Assembly: GCF_021155775.2 (NCBI RefSeq)
Contig: NC_060237.1
Coordinates: 1,676,501-1,740,500, forward strand
Reading direction: 5' to 3'
DNA from: Neodiprion pinetum
Lineage: Eukaryota; Arthropoda; Insecta; Hymenoptera; Diprionidae
Length of the DNA: 64,000 bases
Of this stretch, positions 41,201-50,700 are shown in pieces; position 1 is the first letter of the stretch; each line of letters starts with the position of its first letter. The notes under the pieces were generated by a model, which saw only the letters and a program-made list of their open reading frames with translations, was not told where the DNA came from and did not search any database. A program made the translations under genes and the position numbers.

Positions 41201-42430
41201 ATGACTCGATCTGCATTTTGTTGGTTCGCCAGAGATTTCGAAGCTTTCGATCTTAACGTGTATGGAAATATTTGAAAAGTCAGAAGCTTTGCTCCAAATA
41301 ATTCAACGTATTGGAATAATCTTTTTCGACGTAAATTCGAGTTATAAATTCTTGGGTAGCGACTCACAGCCGCGAGTATCTACTTTCCTTTCACCCCGGC
41401 AGGCGGGGGAATTTCGGCCGGTCCGCGATGATGGATCCGGCAAGTTTTACATACGGCTGCCGTTCGGGTTAGATTGATTTGATTTACGAGGATCGAGCGA
41501 GTCGACGCGAGTTCCCTGTTAGCGCGCAAATCTACCGACAGGCGAGGGCCACGCACACGTCTCGCGATGTTCATCATTCACCCTCAGTCTGGGAAAAGCT
41601 CCTCGCCGCGTCGAGATGCATAATCTGAAAGACTGTCAGTTCGCAGTCATGTTAGCGTCCCGGATCCGAAAATCCACCGGCTGCAGCCGGCAATGTCATC
41701 CATCTGGCGAACGCCTCGATGGCCTCCGGTTTCTTCGACGCGTCTCATTACGCGTGGGAGGTGACTTCGCCCGGCAGAAAGGATAACGGAAAGTTATCGG
41801 ATCGTGACTGCGCGGCGAAAGAATCGCGGCGAATCTTCCCCGGGACTTACCCATTCCGATAACCGGATTGTCGGTGAGGAGGAACCGGGAAGAAAAACAG
41901 CGGACACGAGGATCGCGGCGGAATTGTGGGGGTAATTGAATCAGTTAACCGAGAATCACGCGCCTTCGACGGAAAAACAAGGTGCTCGATCAGCGAGGCG
42001 AGGGTCCTTTTGTCAGGTGAGGTCAGGCGAATAAAGGACGAGGACCTCTCGAGAGGCAGAGAAAGTCCGGCTTAAGCGGCTCGGCTGGAGACCCTAGAAC
42101 GAACGGAACCGCCTAGCGGAACGAGAAGCGGCTCTGACAATGGGGCTGAAACTGGCTAAAGGAGTGCGGGAAAATCGTGGGTGAATTTCAAGTGCAAGGC
42201 ATGTATACTACCGAGGGATTGGTAAGAACGAGGACCGCCGCTCTTAGGTGCTTCAGGTTCAGGGTCTGCGTGTTTTCTTGGTCGTCGACATCGTCGCCGA
42301 CGAAGGACGTGATTTGCACGGACGATTGTCTCGTCGGTCTTGTTCGATGATTGTGATCTCCGGGTCGCCGTTCCTCCTGATCGCCGCAACCGGTCGCCGG
42401 CACGTGTCGCCGAGAGAACGGACAGGCCAT
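23149..42430 (-). CDS. Gycalpha99B: Soluble guanylyl cyclase alpha-1 subunit, 11 coding exons
   Basis: Non-haem partner of the cytosolic NO receptor; with beta-1 it converts GTP to cGMP. Coding exons in transcript order: 42430-42212, 40189-40116, 39433-39351, 31303-30958, 30606-30189, 28723-28544, 27328-27190, 26751-26585, 25311-25168, 23624-23470, 23344-23149. All are flanked by AG/GT and the phases fit throughout, giving 2121 nt (706 residues plus TAG); known alpha-1 subunits are about 680-690. Domain order: variable N-terminus, HNOB-like domain (about 60-240), acidic linker (256-276), HNOBA/PAS-like domain (about 298-440), signalling coiled coil (441-480), class III cyclase domain (about 488-655). 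Metal-binding aspartates are seen at D504 (FSDIVGF) and D548 (ETIGDAYC). Alpha rather than beta identity rests on motifs such as GEQARAQDGL, NVTLANKFES and NVSPTTYP. The ATG at 42430 (context AAAAATGG) is the first in frame. The Drosophila symbol is given by family resemblance. Confidence 0.93.
23470..23624 (-). CDS. Gycalpha99B: sGC alpha-1 coding exon 10 (catalytic domain)
   Basis: Residues 591 to 642. It reads MRIGIHTGTVLAGVVGKKMP, then RYCLFGHNVTLANKFES and INVSPTTYP. NVTLANK marks the pseudosymmetric, non-catalytic half contributed by alpha chains. Acceptor TATTTCAG, donor GTGAGT, phase 0 in and 2 out. Confidence 0.95.
25168..25311 (-). CDS. Gycalpha99B: sGC alpha-1 coding exon 9 (catalytic domain, second Asp)
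   Basis: Residues 543-590, 48 codons, phase 0 at both ends. It reads VETIGDAYCVACGLHRNTK through HDGRPIK. Asp548 is the second metal ligand. The VET|IGDAYC form is alpha-specific; beta-1 has VETVGDKYM. Acceptor CGCACCAG, donor GTGAGA. Confidence 0.95.
26585..26751 (-). CDS. Gycalpha99B: sGC alpha-1 coding exon 8 (catalytic domain, first Asp)
   Basis: Residues 487 to 542. It contains EAKTYADVTMLFSDIVGFTA with the metal-binding Asp504, and ends QLDVYK in phase 0 before GTACAT. The acceptor is ACATCAG. The frame is open past the donor into the intron, which explains a longer open stretch there. Confidence 0.95.
26975..26998. repeat. C16-T-C7 run in alpha-1 intron 7
   Basis: A homopolymer C tract with a single T, in the intron between the exons at 27190 and 26751. 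The alpha-1 pre-mRNA would carry it as poly-G. Confidence 0.85.
27190..27328 (-). CDS. Gycalpha99B: sGC alpha-1 coding exon 7 (signalling coiled coil)
   Basis: Residues 441 to 487. It reads DGLRRRMDKLKSSIEEANRA... with a heptad pattern, followed by HLIFPPDIAKRLWLG, the conserved join between the helix and the cyclase domain. Acceptor GCATACAG; the donor GTGAGT leaves one base that forms Gly487 with the next exon. Confidence 0.95.
28544..28723 (-). CDS. Gycalpha99B: sGC alpha-1 coding exon 6 (HNOBA end, start of helix)
   Basis: Residues 381-440, exactly 60 codons in phase 0. It carries the family block LELKGQMV...SDSILFVSSP, then GRGLFISDIPLHDATRDV and the alpha-type VGEQARAQ at the entrance of the signalling helix. 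Acceptor TTTTCGCAG, donor GTAAGC. Confidence 0.95.
30189..30606 (-). CDS. Gycalpha99B: sGC alpha-1 coding exon 5 (acidic linker and HNOBA start)
   Basis: Residues 241 to 380. It starts after GCCCTCAG (completing Arg241), runs through an Asp/Glu-rich stretch at residues 256-276, then enters the HNOBA/PAS-like domain at TSFCKAFPWHFVVDRRLELV. It ends VEKFAAE before the weak donor GTTTGA. The open frame continues upstream to a TTG at 30650, but the phase of exon 4 selects the 30606 acceptor. Confidence 0.92.
30958..31303 (-). CDS. Gycalpha99B: sGC alpha-1 coding exon 4 (HNOB-like domain)
   Basis: Residues 126 to 241. It contains ELGQELIATACVG, FLTTLDGVNDVVQHQ and a YLLVGSLKGIARQFY stretch typical of the HNOB fold in alpha subunits. 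That fold does not bind haem in the alpha chain, and no Y-x-S-x-R motif is present, as expected. Acceptor GATTTCAG; the donor after ...SKFF+AG is GTAAGC. Confidence 0.92.
31360..31915. mobile_element. Imperfect fold-back element in alpha-1 intron
   Basis: The left arm (about 31360-31530) and right arm (about 31730-31915) are inverted copies of roughly 75% identity by eye. Shared blocks include GGCGAAACTTGAAG, AGAAATCAAAT-like stretches and GCGCC flanked by GAAAAGTT/AAAAGTTT. Non-coding. An older relative of a MITE or a local inverted duplication. Confidence 0.6.
37484..37519 (+). repeat. GAAAAT hexanucleotide repeat
   Basis: Five perfect GAAAAT units plus GAAAAC, inside the large alpha-1 intron. 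Confidence 0.9.
39351..39433 (-). CDS. Gycalpha99B: sGC alpha-1 coding exon 3
   Basis: Residues 98 to 126 (split codons at both ends). It follows a TTTTTTTCAG acceptor and reads NKLLDNPDTDVNYSLLQDIY..., ending NCSC plus one base before GTGAGA. It is separated from exon 4 by the 8-kb intron 31304-39350. Phases 2 in and 1 out match both neighbours. Confidence 0.85.
40116..40189 (-). CDS. Gycalpha99B: sGC alpha-1 coding exon 2
   Basis: Residues 74 to 98 (last codon split 2+1). It starts after CTTTTCAG with NEAIATALGTVVRKEK and ends at a GTAAGT donor. This 74-bp exon is too short for ORF listing. It was placed by its strong splice sites and because it joins exon 1 (phase 0) and exon 3 (phase 2) without a frame break. 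Confidence 0.85.
42212..42430 (-). CDS. Gycalpha99B: sGC alpha-1 coding exon 1 (start codon, N-terminus)
   Basis: Residues 1-73. The protein begins MACPFSRRH. The frame is open upstream to a GTG at 42493, but the first ATG is at 42430. The exon ends ...LNLKHLRAAVLVLTNPS, followed by the donor GTAGTA. The terminal LKHL..AV.VLT block resembles the conserved start of the folded N-terminal domain in insect alpha subunits, and the next exon continues it in phase 0 (NPS|NEAIA). The 5' UTR limit is unknown. Confidence 0.85.
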
Positions 42431-43114
42431 TTTTCCTCGTATTCTTCGAGCCTCGCTGAAACTGCTTCGCGTACTGTCCCGCGGCTTCTTCACCCCGTAT
42501 GCACCATCAGCTGTGTCGACGAAGCGCAGAGACCATGTTCATGGAATACGATCACAGCCGCTGAGTAAGCGAGTGACTTACTGATGTGCCATTATAAATT
42601 CCGCGCGGTTAACGAGCCGCGAATCTGGGCAGGTGACTCCAGCGGCCCTAATCCCGGGTTCTTGAAAACCGTCCGCAGCTGGTGGATTATTCCTGAAACT
42701 GTCCTCCGGCGGCCCCGCGTCTCCATGACGCGGTCATTAAACTCACGGCGTTTAATCCGGACGCGGTTGGAACTATTCGATTCGCGTTGCGGGTTCAAAA
42801 GTGAGAAGAAATAGACGCACTGGTGTACACATGGGTGTAATTCGACCCGTTACGCTGGCTTGCACCCTTCTATTAGGTGCCGATTTCGAAGTGGCCCAGG
42901 AGGTACCGTTTGCGACGATGCCGCGGTATTATGGCAACATGCCGCAGCGCCGGTCGTGACGAGGCGCGTAGCGCCATACTGGATGAAAATTGACCGAGGG
43001 AGTTCTGCCAGCTCCGCGACCACCACCACCGTCGTCACCACCACTAGCGCGAGCAGCCACCCTTCGCGAGTTCGGGGGCTAACGCTGCGCGAACCCACCC
43101 TGAGACGGGCGGAG

Positions 43115-43245
43115 AGGGAAGGAGAGGAGAGGAGAGAGAGAGAGAGAGAGAGCGAGAGGAGGAGGAGAGGAGGAGAGGGGTGCGCGTGCGTAACACGCCC
43201 TGGCCGCCTCGACTTCGCCAACGACGACGACGACGACGACGACGT
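43115..43245. repeat. GA-rich and GAC repeats upstream of alpha-1
   Basis: A run of GA dinucleotides and GGA/GAG units (43115-43180), then a short (GAC)n run ending near 43245, about 0.7 kb upstream of the alpha-1 start. In insects GA runs can bind GAGA-type factors; whether that applies here is unknown. Confidence 0.6.
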
Positions 43246-44787
43246 GCCTTGATCTTCATCCGTCCCAATTTCCACCCCCGTGAAGGCGGCGTGGTTGCCT
43301 CTCGTGTTACCGATGTTGTTACCCGCGTTTAGAAGCACTTAGCTGCCGTGCAGCAGGCCACTTCGATCTCTCGACCGTCACCGTGTAAAATAAACGCTTT
43401 TATTTCTCACAACCCCCGAATTATGTTTCACCACGCGAACCGGCGCCGATTGGATCGCTTTTAACAGAAATATTATATAAGTATAAGCCACGATTAGCTC
43501 GGTGAAAGTCATTTGGTACCGCGATTTGTTTCTTTTCTTTTCTCTTTCTTTTTGCAACCCTCGTACCATAGTACTGATTTACCACCCCCGGTAACCTCCT
43601 CCTCTTACTCGGTACCGCGGAGTGTGACTAATAGACTAATCGAGTTTGGCAGGCTGTCGATATTCTCAGGGAAAAATGATCCGCCCGACGGGCGTGCACA
43701 GCTTATGGCAACCCTCCGCATACCCGTTTAATAAGACTTTGGTGATACCGAGGCATTTCTCAATTCTGGTTAAACGACGCCGCGCCACCGACGCACCGAC
43801 GGGTTGCATATAAATTTTAACCGTGACTACAAATTACTTTATTATTCCGTAATTCTCTCGTCTGCTCCTCTCTCTCTCTCTCTCTCTCTCTGCCGTCACT
43901 CCCTTTCCCGTTCCGCGGGTAAATTGAACCCGGGTTAATCCCACGTGTGACTCCCCGGCACCTTGGTCCTTTGCCAGATTTCTTGAATATGCATAAAATA
44001 AATTAATGCGTAAGTATAAGCAAATTAATTGGGTAACGCGGAATTTCCCAACGCGGCGATAATTTCAGGAGAATCGGACTGCCGGAAAAAAAATGGTAAA
44101 TTCGCGGGCAGATTAGATTTCCATCGCGGATCGAGTAGCCCGCGGTATCCATTCCATCTAAGTCGACGGTGGAACGTACTTGGCAGCTACTAACCCTCCG
44201 GAAATTCATTTCTGCCGTTGGGTTGAATAAAAATCAATAATGGGAGCAGGATCATCTGTAATACATATAAATATCGTATACGTGCATGGAGACGCGTGGG
44301 TGGGGTAGCTACACAAAATTTGTGGACAGCTATACGTGCGACTATCCATCCGTGTGGGTATCCGGACTCGGAATATTCAGCGTCTGATATCCATAAAAAA
44401 AAGGGGGAAAAAGCGAAGTAAGGAAAGGTAGAAATAAATAAATGTAGGCAGGGAATTTTCTCGGGGCTGCAGGTGGCCGGTCAGAATTTTACCCCCTGTC
44501 ACCTTAGCCGCGCGGGCGGACGCGGGGTGAAAATTTATACGAAAACGTGCGCCCCGGAACTCGCAGGGGCTGCAGGCTATCAAACTCGCCCCAGGCTCTC
44601 CCTTTCAAAATTTCAATCCCGCGAATTCACACCGGTCAACATTTACCCTTGAACAAACACCCCCGGCTTCGACGAACCCGCCTCGCATTCTATATTGACA
44701 CCTTCGGATTCGAATCTGTTTTCACCGCGTTTGATACAGCGTGGAGTACGAATCGATATAAATATATCTATGGATATATTAGAGTGG

Positions 44788-44945
44788 TCCTTGTTTAGGG
44801 TGTTGACGAATTTTCTCCGCCCCGCCGTTCAAAGAAACTTCAAATAATTGAAAAACAATCGGCTAATTTTTTCAGATTTTTATCGCTTATTTGAAGTTAA
44901 TTCGGGGGTCGGTACGGAAAAAATTTGCAACACCCTGAACAACGA
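44788..44945. mobile_element. Fold-back (MITE-like) element between the sGC genes
   Basis: Arms start TTGTTTAGGGTGTTGACGAA (left) and, on the other strand, TTGTTCAGGGTGTTGCAAAT (right), and continue inward through TTTTCTCCG and an AACTTCAAATAA core. About 158 bp, non-coding, sitting in the divergent region. Confidence 0.7.
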
Positions 44946-47647
44946 CAAACGTAATGTATCCAAACTGACAGAGTTCGGAGGGAGGAATTAATAACGGATT
45001 ACCGAAAATGGCACGTTGGATAAAAATATATGTGTTTGTGTGGTACAAGAGGATGAGGAAAGGGATATTATGGGGGAAAACTAGGATGAGATGAGGAGAC
45101 AAACAATGGGCAAAGTCGCTAGCTTACCAATCGAGCTTTTCCGAGGCGATAAATAAATCCGAGCTCGGAGGATTTATCGCTCGACGTCACGATATCAACG
45201 AGAAATCCATCGTAACGAGCTTATGCCTCGTGTGCGTGTGTCTATGTAACTACAGTTTCTGTGTCCGATCGTTATAAAAATCTTGTTATTTTTACGATCA
45301 TCCGCAGTACAAACCCCGTGATTGCAAATCGATTTATACGACGTAAAGGCAACGCGAAAGTTCCCCACTCCCCGCACCGTTCATTCCCGTTTCACCTCGC
45401 CTCAAATTTTCATCCCCTTTTCCCCTCCCGTACATTTTTCCGCTACTCGTACGCGAACCTTCCAAGTCTTTGCGAGTCCCGTGTATCGATGTTCGTTACC
45501 ATATCGATCGGTCGGCAAAGTCGGATATGCCGGACAACCTATCCCTCGGGAAAGGCGCGGGACAATTCCTAGGGAGTGTACCGATTCCCCGGTAACGTTT
45601 AACAATTCAAAAAGCGGGATGCGAGGCGGCCCGAGGCGCGTGTCGTGAAACAATAAACGAAGCGGGGGCGGATCGGAAATTCGGCCAAAACTCACCCTTG
45701 CTGGAGGACAGAGTAAATCCACGGCCCCCGCGGTTACCGAGAGTAAATATGCGAGGGAGCCGGACGGTAATGTAACCGTGTCACGGGGCCGTCAAAAACC
45801 AAACCCCTCGAGCTTTTTTCTCCGTAACGTAAAGAGCAAAGTTCTCGGGACGCCCGCGGCGGCGGGACAGCTCGAGAAAACTCGCAAAGGGGTTTTTTCC
45901 CCTCCCTACCCCTTCAGACCTGCAATCTGCGGGCTTATGCATTAATTAATCTCTATGCATTACTCCAGCCGCGCCGCTTCCTCGGCTCCGAACCCACCCC
46001 CGACTCGGAAATTGTTGCCTCATACGTTACGCGTTCGCCTTTCTCTACGCGAGCCTTGGCTAGGCGAGCTATTCCCCATTACTCATCGATATCCTCCTTG
46101 GTCGTATATCAACGCTTCAAACCTTCCGCGCATGCTGTAAACACTTTCCCTCCGGCTAGATTTGTCCGTCTGCACACCGCCCCGTGAAAACCAACTCTAG
46201 GAAATTTGTTTGCCCAACATTCGCTCGTCTGTGCTTCGTTTTTTATAATTCCTGTAGACGGGAATTTACGACCATTCGTAGGACGAGTGTGACGTTTATT
46301 ATACCTACGGTCATTCGTGAAATTCGGAATATTTTAATAATTATGATTCTTGACTTCGAGAGCTTCTAACAATCCCGACATCAGTCAGTTCGATCTGTTG
46401 GCGAAATTAATACCAACTATCGAAAAAATCGTCGCCTCAGAAGGACGGAAGTAAGAGAAACCTTGAGAGCGTCTTTCAAGTTGGCGGGCGGGGTGGAAAT
46501 TCACCGTTTCCTAGGATAATTTCCAACGAAGAACTCGACGCCTCTCGGTCAACGTGATAATTCGCGTCGGTTCGTCTTTTGCAGGGCTTCGAGGTGAGCT
46601 GCCGGCGACTCGAATTGCGCAATATTCAGGAAGCAAATCGAGCCCCCGGCCAACCAGGGATGCGTGTAAACTCCCGAAGGAGGGGCAAGGCAGGCCGAGT
46701 CGCGACGAATGAACCGGAGATAACGCTTTATAAACCCAGTGACCGATTCTCGAGGGTTCGCCGGAATGTCGGATCAGATCCCTTTCCGCCTCTCGGCTCC
46801 GCCTAGACGGAGCGTCATTTCCGCGCGGGCAGGACAAACTTTAATCGACAAGTTTCCGATAAAAATCCGGCTCGAGATTGAAACCAGGTCGTCGAAATAA
46901 TTCAAGTCGGTAGGTACATAGGTACGTATATAGGTCTGCTCGGAGAATCGGGGAACAAACAAACGGCAAATCCTCAAATAATTTACCCCGCGGGGCTTGC
47001 AGACCGGTTCTCAACGCATTTAATCCCATTATCGCAAACAAGTCCGTGTCTATCGATCAGCGTGGCGGAGGAGCCGAAGGCGAGCCGGGGAGAAACCTAC
47101 GAGCAAAAATCACGAACGGTCGTTTCGTATCGTTCGCGGGTTTGTCAGCTTACGCGATCAGTCTGCGCGCGACACGAATAACGAGCGACTTTTCATCCCC
47201 CGAGTATTTTGTTCGCCCACCAAGCCGGCAGCACCTCCATTCGGTTATAATTAACGCCCAGGCGCGAGGAATCTTCGCCATCCTCCCCCTGCATTCGCAG
47301 GGTGTGTTTTACCATAGCCTGGCCGCCTTGCCGAACCTTCGCGTCTAGTCTAACCACCCTCGGGCTCTGATCGTATATCTTTACATATTGTCGGAGGAGC
47401 GGCGTAGCTTCACTCGAGTAAGTTAAGCGGATTGAAGTTTTCGCGTCGGGTGAAAGAGGGAGCGAGAACGTGGTCGTGGTGGTGGGGGGTGGGGGCGAGA
47501 GAAAAGCTTTCATTGAGGGGCGGGAGAGCTGGAGGGGGAGAGAGTCGGCTATCTAGGTGGCGCAGCTGGAGTCGAAAATCGATACCTATCTTCTCCGGCG
47601 GCTGGTTTGCAGTCACTGCCTCGTGTGCACGAGGCGAGCACCATTCC

Positions 47648-47728
47648 ATGGTTGGCTGCGACGCGAAATGGAATGATATTGGCAGCGAGCACATCGGGGG
47701 GCACCACGTTCTCGTACATTGTACATAA
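47648..47728 (+). promoter_or_regulatory. Possible uORF in the sGC beta-1 leader
   Basis: ATG at 47648 opens a 26-codon frame ending TAA at 47726-47728, 13 nt before the proposed beta-1 ATG. If this region is in the mature 5' leader, the uORF could lower beta-1 translation. It depends on the transcription start, which was not seen. Confidence 0.35.
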
Positions 47729-47741
47729 ATTGTAAACAAGT

Positions 47742-47744
47742 ATG
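47742..47744 (+). CDS. Gycbeta100B: sGC beta-1 exon 1: start codon at its 3' end
   Basis: The second codon (Tyr) opens exon 2 directly after an acceptor, so the initiator Met must close an upstream exon. The best candidate is ATG at 47742 followed at once by a strong GTACGT donor, 321 bp before exon 2. The resulting residue numbers (Cys78, His105, Tyr135) match the vertebrate numbering exactly, so only one codon can precede Tyr2. Weaker ATG|GT alternatives exist at 47648 and 48027, so the exact exon is not proven. Confidence 0.65.
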
Positions 47745-50700
47745 GTACGTCCGGCGGAGAGGGTGGAACCACTTCCTCGCCAATTCGAATAATATCGACG
47801 TTCTGTCGCAATTTGTTATTTTTTATTTTATTTTATTTTCTTTTTTTTTTTCAAAATAACCGCACTTATTTGAAAATTTATCCACCTTTCATTTCGTTCG
47901 GTTATTCTTCGCCAGTTTGTTGTTACTTTCTCCCGTTATTCGGAGACACCCCGTGGTCGATCATGCGTTTAGTCGATATGACAAAAGAGTTTCACGTTTC
48001 GATTGTACCGATTTTTATTCACGCAATGGTTCGCTTTTAACAAACTTGTCTCGTTTGTTGTGCAGTATGGTTTTGTGAACTACGCCCTGGAATTGCTGGT
48101 AGTGAAGACATTCGACACCGAAACATGGGAGATTATAAAGTACGTAATTACCGTCATGCACTTGCCAAATTTCAAACCCTTGATCAATTTTTCACACTCT
48201 GTGTGCGATACTGTTTTTATACAATTCCATCCCTCCCTGCACGCGATGCACGAAGCCAGAAAAGAAATCGGTCACTGTTGAATTTCCATGATGTCGCCTA
48301 CAAAGGAAAAAAATTAGACGTTTTGTGCTTGTTTTTATGCAATTCGATTTTCGTCAAAGTCTTCGTTAGATCTGATTAAGAAATTATAGGGGTGCAAGAT
48401 GGAAGACGAGAACACGCGACGGCACCGATTCGCAAATTCCTCGATCCTTCGAAAAATGCAGTATTTATTAAAACCTGTGCGATATTCATCCGGAAATTTT
48501 ATCGTTATTATCATTATTATTACTATTTTATTGTAGAATATTTCACGCCTCGTATTCAACGGCAATCGGTAACGAATTAACGTCAATTAAAGTCTGACGC
48601 GTTGCGGAGGAGTAACCAGGTTCGCTTTGGTAGATGTGACAAAAAAAGACAGGAGAAAAATTTGAAACGGCTTAAAAATTGGTTTATCGATATCGAAACT
48701 ACAGATATCAGCCTGCCTGTTGACTGCTCTGCGTTGTTAAAGCGGCCCAGCCTCGTTTCCACCTCTAATTCAGTACAGATTGAAAACGGAAATTGGCTTA
48801 AATTTAATAAAGATCGAAAGATGTCACTTGGACTAGGAGATGAACATTTTTTCCGTCACAGAACCCGCAAATAAATAACGAATATCCCACGGTGACAGTT
48901 CAATAACGATGATAATTGATCGATGGACGAGAAATAATGAAGACGCGGATGAAAATGAAATGAAAAAAGAACGGGCGTAAGTGTGATTAAATTCTCCATG
49001 AATATTTCAAGATTAATGTTTAAAGAAGCTCGTTTGAAGTTTGTCTGATGAAAAAAGTTTAAGAAAATACTTCTTTTCCATCGTCGGGCAACGCTGATTC
49101 GAATACCGAATTCGATTTACTCTCTAAGGAGCTTTCAAACTTGTTGGCAAAATCGTTTTTCCTCGATATCGTCGCTTTTTCTCTCCATCTCGTCGCGCCC
49201 AGATCGGCTATCCTGCGGCGTGTAACCAAAGATTCTGCAGCGGGGCTGATCTACGCACGGATTACGTTCGTAGGTGTAATATATACACGCAAAATGGGTT
49301 AAAGGGGTTGCGTCGACTAGGCGGCCCTAAGTACGACCGACGCATAACGTATGTGTGCAACCCTACGAGAAGGGGTAGCTCGGTACAACCGACAGTATCG
49401 GCGAAAGTTCGACTTGCGTGATGGATGAGCTTTAGGTAAGGGATAACTGCAATGATAATAACAATAAGAAAACCGTCATATTGCTGGGAAATATTTTGCC
49501 TCCCGAAACGATTTGTCATTTGAATATTTTACAATTTTAAACCCGTTTTGTCGACACCTAAAACGAGAATGATTGTTATCGTTGTTGAAGAAATACGACG
49601 CCGCTGAAGCGTGGATTGTTCTCCCTTAATCCTGTCGCGGAGTTCTTATCTTTTTACGCGTCTGTAGGTCGGGAGGGAAAGCTGGCTTGCACGCAAGTGA
49701 AACAACCGCTGAACAAAAGCTCGTTTGATAGAAAATTTTGTGACTGGTTAGAGAAGAACTTTTTTCCCCGTGCAAGAGCGCGAGATTAAATTCGATACAC
49801 GGACCTGTTTGTTTGCTTAATTCATTTTCATCACTACAGGAAGGACGCCGCCGTCAATATGGAGGGCCAGTTTTTGGTACGGCAGATTTACGACGACGAG
49901 ATTACGTACAATCTGATAGCAGCCGCGGTCAACCGCCTCAGTAGGTATCATCGATACACCATTGATATTTCATTGATAACCCTCGGTCCGATAAACGCCC
50001 GGCTCCCATCCAAATTCTCCCCGGGGGCTCTTTTCTTCCCCTTTCTAATTATACCCGTGACGGTGGAGGAAGAAAAGTGGATGAAATCGAAGTAGGATCA
50101 AGGAATCGCGAAGTGCTGTTTGACTTGGGGATCTTTATTATTTCGTATATATGTATATATATATATGTAAAGGAATAAAAGAAGCTGCAAACAGTCTTCG
50201 CAATTTGTTAAAAAAGGTAGTGAGTTTGGTTTTTTTTTTCTTCTTTTTATCTCGCAAGCAACACAATACAGACCCGCATAGAGACAGTCAGATTATGCAA
50301 AATGTGATTTTTCCATTCCTCTCTGCCTCCCCAATTTGCACACGATTCATATCTCTGCATTTCGCTTGTGCAGAATGAAAGTTTAGGGAAGAGTTTTAGC
50401 GGGGATTCCGAGTTATTTCCGGGGAATTTACTTCCCGACGTTTCCATTTCTTTATTTTCTTTGCATTACCGTTATCGTTATTATACATTATTTCTTCCCT
50501 CTCTTTTGTCCCATTCTTGACTGCAACGAACCTTGAGCGCAAAGCGAAAATCCCTCGCCATTTAGCCGAGCATCGAGGCGTGCGCATGGAAGAATTATAG
50601 TGCCGGATTAAATTATTACATTAATGAAATTGCCGTGTAATTTATTGCAGACATCCCGGCTAACGAAATACTCGAACTATTCGGTAAAATGTTCTTCGAA

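Larger units (their letters stand above)
42431..47641. promoter_or_regulatory. Divergent upstream region between alpha-1 and beta-1
   Basis: About 5.2 kb between the two start codons. It must hold the 5' leaders and core promoters of both genes, though no promoter could be fixed. It contains GA-rich and GAC repeats (43115-43245), a CT microsatellite (about 43865-43891), an AT-rich stretch near 44750 and an inverted-repeat element (44788-44945). An isolated TATAAA on the plus strand occurs at 46729-46734. No coding exon was recognised. Confidence 0.5.

Noticed and set aside
23149..42430. Alpha-1 gene as an atypical (Gyc88E/89D-type) or beta-2 cyclase
   Set aside because: Alpha-specific motifs (ARAQDGL, NVTLANKFES, PGTCHFL) and the lack of haem-site residues identify alpha-1.
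42431..42493. N-terminal extension of alpha-1
   Set aside because: The frame is open for 21 more codons but the first codon there is GTG; the first ATG is at 42430 in good context.
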